NCBI GenBank assembly: GCA_905250025.1
Contig: CAJNOJ010000002.1
Span: 248,001 to 312,000 of the forward strand
Reading direction: 5' to 3'
Origin: Adineta ricciae
Taxonomy: Eukaryota; Rotifera; Eurotatoria; Adinetida; Adinetidae
DNA length: 64,000 bases
In this document: positions 59,061 through 64,000 of the stretch, piece by piece
Numbering within the stretch: position 1 is the stretch's first letter
Layout: each line of letters begins with the position of its first letter
The notes under the pieces: model-generated
Databases searched by the model: none
Seen by the model: the letters and a program-made list of their open reading frames with translations, nothing else
What the model was told of the DNA's origin: nothing
Translations under genes and position numbers: made by a program

Positions 59061-59242
59061 CTTGAATACAAATGAACAGTTTTTGTGCATACATGCCACT
59101 TCGAGTGTTTTTTCTTTGTTTATTAATCGATTCCTTTTCTTGTGGTTTTAAAAAAAGAAAACTTCTGACACGAAAACAAACATACAGAGGGAATAGAGAA
59201 CAGTAGTTGTACAGAAATTTTAAATAGATTAACACACATAAA

Positions 59243-62200
59243 TTAAATCATCGATGATTCTTGACAATCATCTATACCTGTCGTTGATTTAGCACGAGCT
59301 TTCTTCAATTTGTTATTATTCATCTGAAAAGAAAAGAGATACATTCAATATAGACAGTCAATTCGAATCAAAAGCTATCTTACTTGATTATGTTTAGGAC
59401 AATAAACTGAATAACTTTCTTCAATCAATCGACTATCAACTAAATCGAAACAATATGATTTCTATTGATTCAATTCGATTTACATACCAGTTGTTTTCGC
59501 ACAGGAATAATGATATCGAATTTTACAATTCCGATAGCGACACGCCAATGCTGCACCAGGTATTTTACAAGCAGAACATGTCTATGAATAATTACAGATG
59601 GTAAATAATCAAGGAAAAGAGGATGAGTGCCTTACGATATCGAGATATGTCATACATGCATCAGACACGTGCATTAATTCTCCTGTACTCGAATTCATTT
59701 GAATGTGGTTATTCCATAGTGCGCAATCTCGGTGCAGCCAAACTTCCTTTAATTTTCTGTAGTGTTTAGGTAATTGTTTGTCTAGAAAAAAATAGAATTT
59801 GATTGATTTTCCAAGAAAATCTACTGTCATACTATTCTGAACATATCCTTGATATTGTTCATTCAGTGGAAATGGGCCGAATAGAGGTCCAAGATAGTTT
59901 TCGTACGGTTCTTTCCAACATAAGATGCAATGCCATGGAGCTTTGAAATCTTCCACAGGATTCATCTTGACTTGTCTTCGAGGAAAATAGAATGATTGAA
60001 CGGTTAAGTTCTTCTTTGTACTCGCGGATGTTTCCAAATGTGTGCCTGGTACGATGCGATGTGTAACATCATCGTTAGCAATGACGTATAATTCATCTGA
60101 GCGGTTTTTCGCCGAAATAGTTGCGGTTTCATTCGAATGTGCTTTTTTTTTCGTTGATCTTCTTTTCGGCGGAACGTTGACATGACGGAATTTTTTTATG
60201 ATTTCAACTGTTTGTTCGTCTTGTTCGGGATCGTCTCTCGATAGATTTCGCTGAGATTTCTTCGATGAGGACCTTCGGATCGGTTTATTTACATTATCTG
60301 AAGGTTCTTTTTCGTCTAGTTGATACTCATCGTCGGAATTATCATTTAAATACGCGGATAATTCAGGCACTTGCTCCTCTAAGGCTCCAAAAAATTTTTG
60401 TTCTGTAAAAAAAATAAGAAGTGAAGAAAAGTTTTCAATAAACCAATCCTTACCATCTTCTTTGGATATATTATCGAAACGGACTAGATGACTTCGTCGT
60501 TGAGGACGATTCTTCACATTCCAATTAACACCGCTTTCGCTTGGTTCTTCATCAACAACTATTTCATCACTACTTTTCTTTCGATCTTCATCATTGTTAT
60601 CACTTGTCTCTGCATCTTCCCCTGCTTCGTCTTCTTCTTCTTCTTCTTCTTCTTCATTATCATCACTTTCATCTTCACTATTAGAACTATTTTCTCCAGC
60701 ACTTTTAGCTGATTCATCTTCACTCTCTGAAGATGACGCTGACGATGATGATGATGATGACGAAGGAAGCGGACGTTTTGAATGACTAAGCACTGTTCCA
60801 CCAGGTGGGACATATTCGTTATCCTCATCTTCTTCATCGCCATTATCTTCCATTAATCCAGCAGCGATAGCAGTTTCTAAGAACAGCCGCGTGTTACCAG
60901 TGTAAATCAATGAACGTTTCTTCGCTTCGCGAATAGGTTTCGATGAAAGCTCTGTTGTCGTTCTTCTTTGTGGTGCAGAATTGGAAGATGAACTTGATTG
61001 ATCATCATCAAGATTCGAATGAGTAGGTGATTGAATAACTTTAGGTTTTTGAATTTTCGACGAAACAGAATTTGAATGATGACCGTTAATCGAACTGTTT
61101 AACTCAAAATTATTTTCTGATAAACGTCGTTTCGACGATTTGTGATGATCCAAAGAACCATTACGTCTCTTCTCAATTCCATTTGATGACGAACTGACAG
61201 TATCACTATTTGATTTATCTAATTGAACTTTCACAGGAGAACAACTTCGATTTTCACTGTTGGACGTTCCACGCTCGGATGATGTAGATAAGTCACGTTT
61301 TCTTGATGTTCGAGTACTGGATTTCGGTGTGGTACTCGGCGATTCAGATACACCATCCAACTGAGATGAAACGACGATGGTATTCGAGCTAAATTACAAA
61401 TTGAATCCGATCAAACTCTGATACACTGAAAAGAAAAAAAGTTATAAATCTACCTTAATCTTATTTTATCTGCAGAAGATTTATTAAGAGTCGATCGGAG
61501 TTTCGTCAATAATTCTTCATAATCTTGTTCAATATATTCTACTTTACAATGGATTCCGTCATCGTTGTCGATCGACCCATCAACAAATGGTTGCGTATCT
61601 GGCTGATTCGACGAGAACATCATCGATTGAGATTGCTGCTGTTGTTGTTGTTGTAGAAAGGAAGGATTATGTTTCTGTTGCAATGATTTAATTGATGGTA
61701 GTGGTGCTTGAGACGTTGGTGTACTCAAGCCTCGTGTTAAGAGACTCGTTACCACTGGATGATTACTGATAATTGAGTCGCCTGTGTTCATATCATTTGT
61801 CGTGTTCATACGATTTTTTTTATTCAAATCACTTCGTTCGTCATGTGTTGAACTACGTTTCAAACCGCCAGATGTTCTTGCATGCTGTTCAAGAGTAGAC
61901 TTGTCATTTGTAAGTAAGTTACTAACAATAGTAGTGTTTGGTGGTGTTGAAACAGAATTTTTTGGTGATGAAGTTCCATACGGAGATAAAGACTCACTGA
62001 ATGGCGATTGTGGATCATGAATTTCATTTACAACACTCTTCGGATCAATGACCTAAACAGACGACGTAAAACATTGATTTATTTCGCGTAGAGAGAATAT
62101 TACCTGTGATTCAGGTAATAATACGAGTCTTTCAAGTGATTGCAGTGGATGTGGATGTGATTCGCCTGCATTCGATAGCTTATTAGATGTCGATGAATTC

Positions 62201-63318
62201 ATAGTTTGTTGTTGTGACGATGGTGGTGGTTGATTAATGAACATTGGGTTTTGGCCTGGCATCATTGGATGGTTTGGATGACAGAATTGTTGTGATGGTG
62301 GCATACGATACTGGTGCTGTTCATATGGATGATAATGCATTGGATGTGACGACATGGATTGTGGTAACGATGGTCGATGTCCACCCCAGGGTGGATGTTG
62401 CTGCGGATGCATCATCATACGTTGATTTGGATACACAAAATGTTGTTGTTGTGGGTCCGGTGAGTAAAATCGTGGCAGATGTGGGCTATAATAGCCTCCT
62501 CCAGGAGGATTTATACCACGATACATCATTCCTGGTGGTTGAAATTGATGAGAAGAAAGCGGTGGAGGGGGTTGTGGGTGATAATCGTTGAATGGTGGCG
62601 GTTCCATCTGTGGAGGTAAGGCATCGATGGATGTTGAGCGATGAGGTGATGATGTTGAAGATGATGGACTCACATCAAAGAACGTATTCGGGTTAACTGG
62701 ATTAGCGTAAGAGTTTGAACGATGGTAAGAAGTTGGAGTGTCAAATGTAGGCGGACCCGGAAGAATACGATCTGGCGATGGACCACTGCTTGTTGGTGGT
62801 GTGCTAACATTAGGCCCAGGAGAATATGCTGTTGGATTTTGGCTCATCGTTCGATTGATTGTGTTTATAGCTGGACTAGCTGTTTAACACAATATAAATG
62901 GGATACATCTTTGTAAAGACAGAATATGATGTATGCAGAGTAGCGTACCTGTGCGAGAGCGAGTGGTTGATGTTGGCGGTTCAGAATTAAGATCAAGATA
63001 GTGTGTTGGAGTTAGACCTGTTACATAAATGGAAATCAAAACAAAACTCCTATCTTATTTCTCAAGACGAACTTTTAAGACTTTGCTTCAAAAGTGTGAT
63101 ATTATCCATTATTGTATAGATATCATTGTTTGCTACACCTAATGATTGCAATTGAGCAATAGTCAATCGACATACCTTCGAAATAGCATTCAATAAAATT
63201 AGTTCAATTAGATATAAAATTCTCTTACCGAATGTATGTTTTGGTAACCAGATCGTTCAAAGCGATCCGCATATTTACTACACGTGAATGTATCAAGCCA
63301 ATGTGCAATACTAACCAT
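59243..63318 (-). CDS. SAM-domain protein with C-terminal extended PHD (TCF20/RAI1-like)
   Basis: Likely chromatin-associated protein. From ATG 63318, exons 1-2 (joined at 63229/63175) encode a SAM domain: MVSIAHWLDTFTCSKYADRF, ERSGYQNIHSVCRLTIAQLQ, SLGVANNDIYTIMDNITLLK. Then come a long Pro/Gln/Ser-rich region (with a short polyQ near 61645), a second disordered region with acidic Asp/Glu tracts (about 60600-60840), basic patches, and an extended PHD: APWHCILCWKEPYENYLGPL, FGPF, then EVWLHRDCALWNNHIQMNSS, GELMHVSDACMTYLDITCSA, CKIPGAALACRYRNCKIRYH, YSCAKTTG and YSVYCPKHNQ. The order Cys-x2-Cys...His-x2-Cys...Cys-x2-Cys...Cys-x4-Cys-x4-YH-x2-Cys...Cys-x2-His matches the TCF20/RAI1/PHF ePHD. 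The last exon ends with a short tail at TAA 59243-59245. The exon 2 donor is uncertain (GTCTTA or GTTCGT). Confidence 0.75.
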
Positions 63319-64000
63319 GGTGAAAATTTTTCTTATTTGATCAAGCGAAATTCATTCTTCTGGAATAACAACAGTGCCGTATATATTATATGAATGTTTA
63401 GTTTAGAATAAGAAACAATTGTGTAAAGAATAGAAAAAAAACTGATTTCGTTCGTTTTGATTGGTTAATTTATATACTACACAATGAATTAGAAACGAGT
63501 ATTAATATAGTAGAATATGGTCAGTTATCAACATGTCTTGCAACAGAGAAGTGAAATGTTTATTAAAGATTGTTCATCATAAAGGATTCATAAAACAATT
63601 TTCATTGGACGATAACTTCACCCAATCGTGACACACATGTCAATCGTTAGTTAGCACATGGATGATCTATTCTTTTCCAGGGCATATGTTCATGAAAGCA
63701 TGAAGAAGTATAAAGTAATTCATATTTATTAGAAAAAAAAACTCTAATATAATTTGACGACAATACTATACTCGATTTAACATCCTTCCTATATTCGTTC
63801 TGAGTTAATCTATCGATGATCTTATTTTAATTTAAACCTTTCAAGGCGACATACTTATATATGAAGTTTCTAAACATGTTTTTCAAAGAATATACGTTGG
63901 ACGCAAAGAAGCATACGGCTGTTTTTTTATATCAAATGAAAGCTCAAGTAAAAATGGAATTGAAGAGTAAACTAACTATTCATAGAACGATAAGAGCCTA
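63319..64000. other. Upstream flank of the SAM/PHD gene
   Basis: AT-rich sequence up to the window edge. No gene seen; it probably includes the promoter of the SAM/PHD gene. Confidence 0.4.

Noticed and set aside
60559-60843. Lys/Met-rich frame and Ser-rich frames over the acidic tract
   Set aside because: These are other frames of the Asp/Glu repeat inside the SAM/PHD gene, produced by GAA/GAT repeats.

Overview
This is an animal nuclear genome window. The genes are split by many short GT-AG introns (typically about 45-70 nt), the sequence is AT-rich, and genes are packed on both strands with gaps of about 0.1-2.9 kb. The gene set is metazoan: a giant LDL-receptor-related protein, rabphilin, SCAMP, a neuropeptide-type GPCR, ropporin, Aurora kinase and FAM81. 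Tiny introns, high density and acceptor-like AGs just before start codons would fit a rotifer (bdelloid-like) genome. That is inference; no marker in the window proves the taxon. I see no tRNA, rRNA, transposon, CRISPR array or viral gene.

Layout. 1-1.7 kb (+): protein with three Cys/His zinc-knuckle-like units. 2.2-3.1 kb (-): ropporin-like R2D2 protein, divergent from an Aurora kinase (+, 3.5-5.2 kb). 5.7-6.4 kb (-): intronless PA28/11S proteasome activator, divergent from a GNAT acetyltransferase (+, 7.0-8.1 kb). 8.5-8.8 kb (+): small ubiquitin-like protein. 10.5-30.0 kb (+): megalin/LRP2-type receptor whose LDLa clusters number 7, 8, 10 and 11, with eight YWTD propellers, one TM helix and an endocytic tail. 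30.5-32.4 kb (-): RBMX2 followed closely by LYAR. 32.6-43.4 kb (+): SCAMP with duplicated TM exons, a TMEM68-like acyltransferase, NKRF, and beta-hexosaminidase. 46.3-51.1 kb (+): rabphilin-3A and FAM81. 51.9-53.6 kb (-): Ala/Gly/Ser-rich EF-hand protein. 54.4-56.3 kb (-): peptide-type GPCR. 58.6-59.1 kb (-): AAMDC/Mth938. 59.2-63.3 kb (-): protein joining an N-terminal SAM domain to a C-terminal extended PHD of TCF20/RAI1 type.

The genes do not form one pathway. RBMX2, LYAR and NKRF are RNA-processing or nucleolar proteins. LRP2, SCAMP, rabphilin and hexosaminidase belong to endocytosis, secretion and the lysosome. The strongest new observations are: two tandem pairs of homologous exons in SCAMP that replace TM3 and TM4, one pair forced by reading phase to be mutually exclusive; an apparent 2-nt exon inside the Aurora HRD codon run; an operon-like RBMX2-LYAR junction; and the SAM plus extended-PHD architecture. 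Exon joins were made by eye from splice consensus, reading frame and family similarity, so CDS coordinates give the outer limits from start to stop with introns included.
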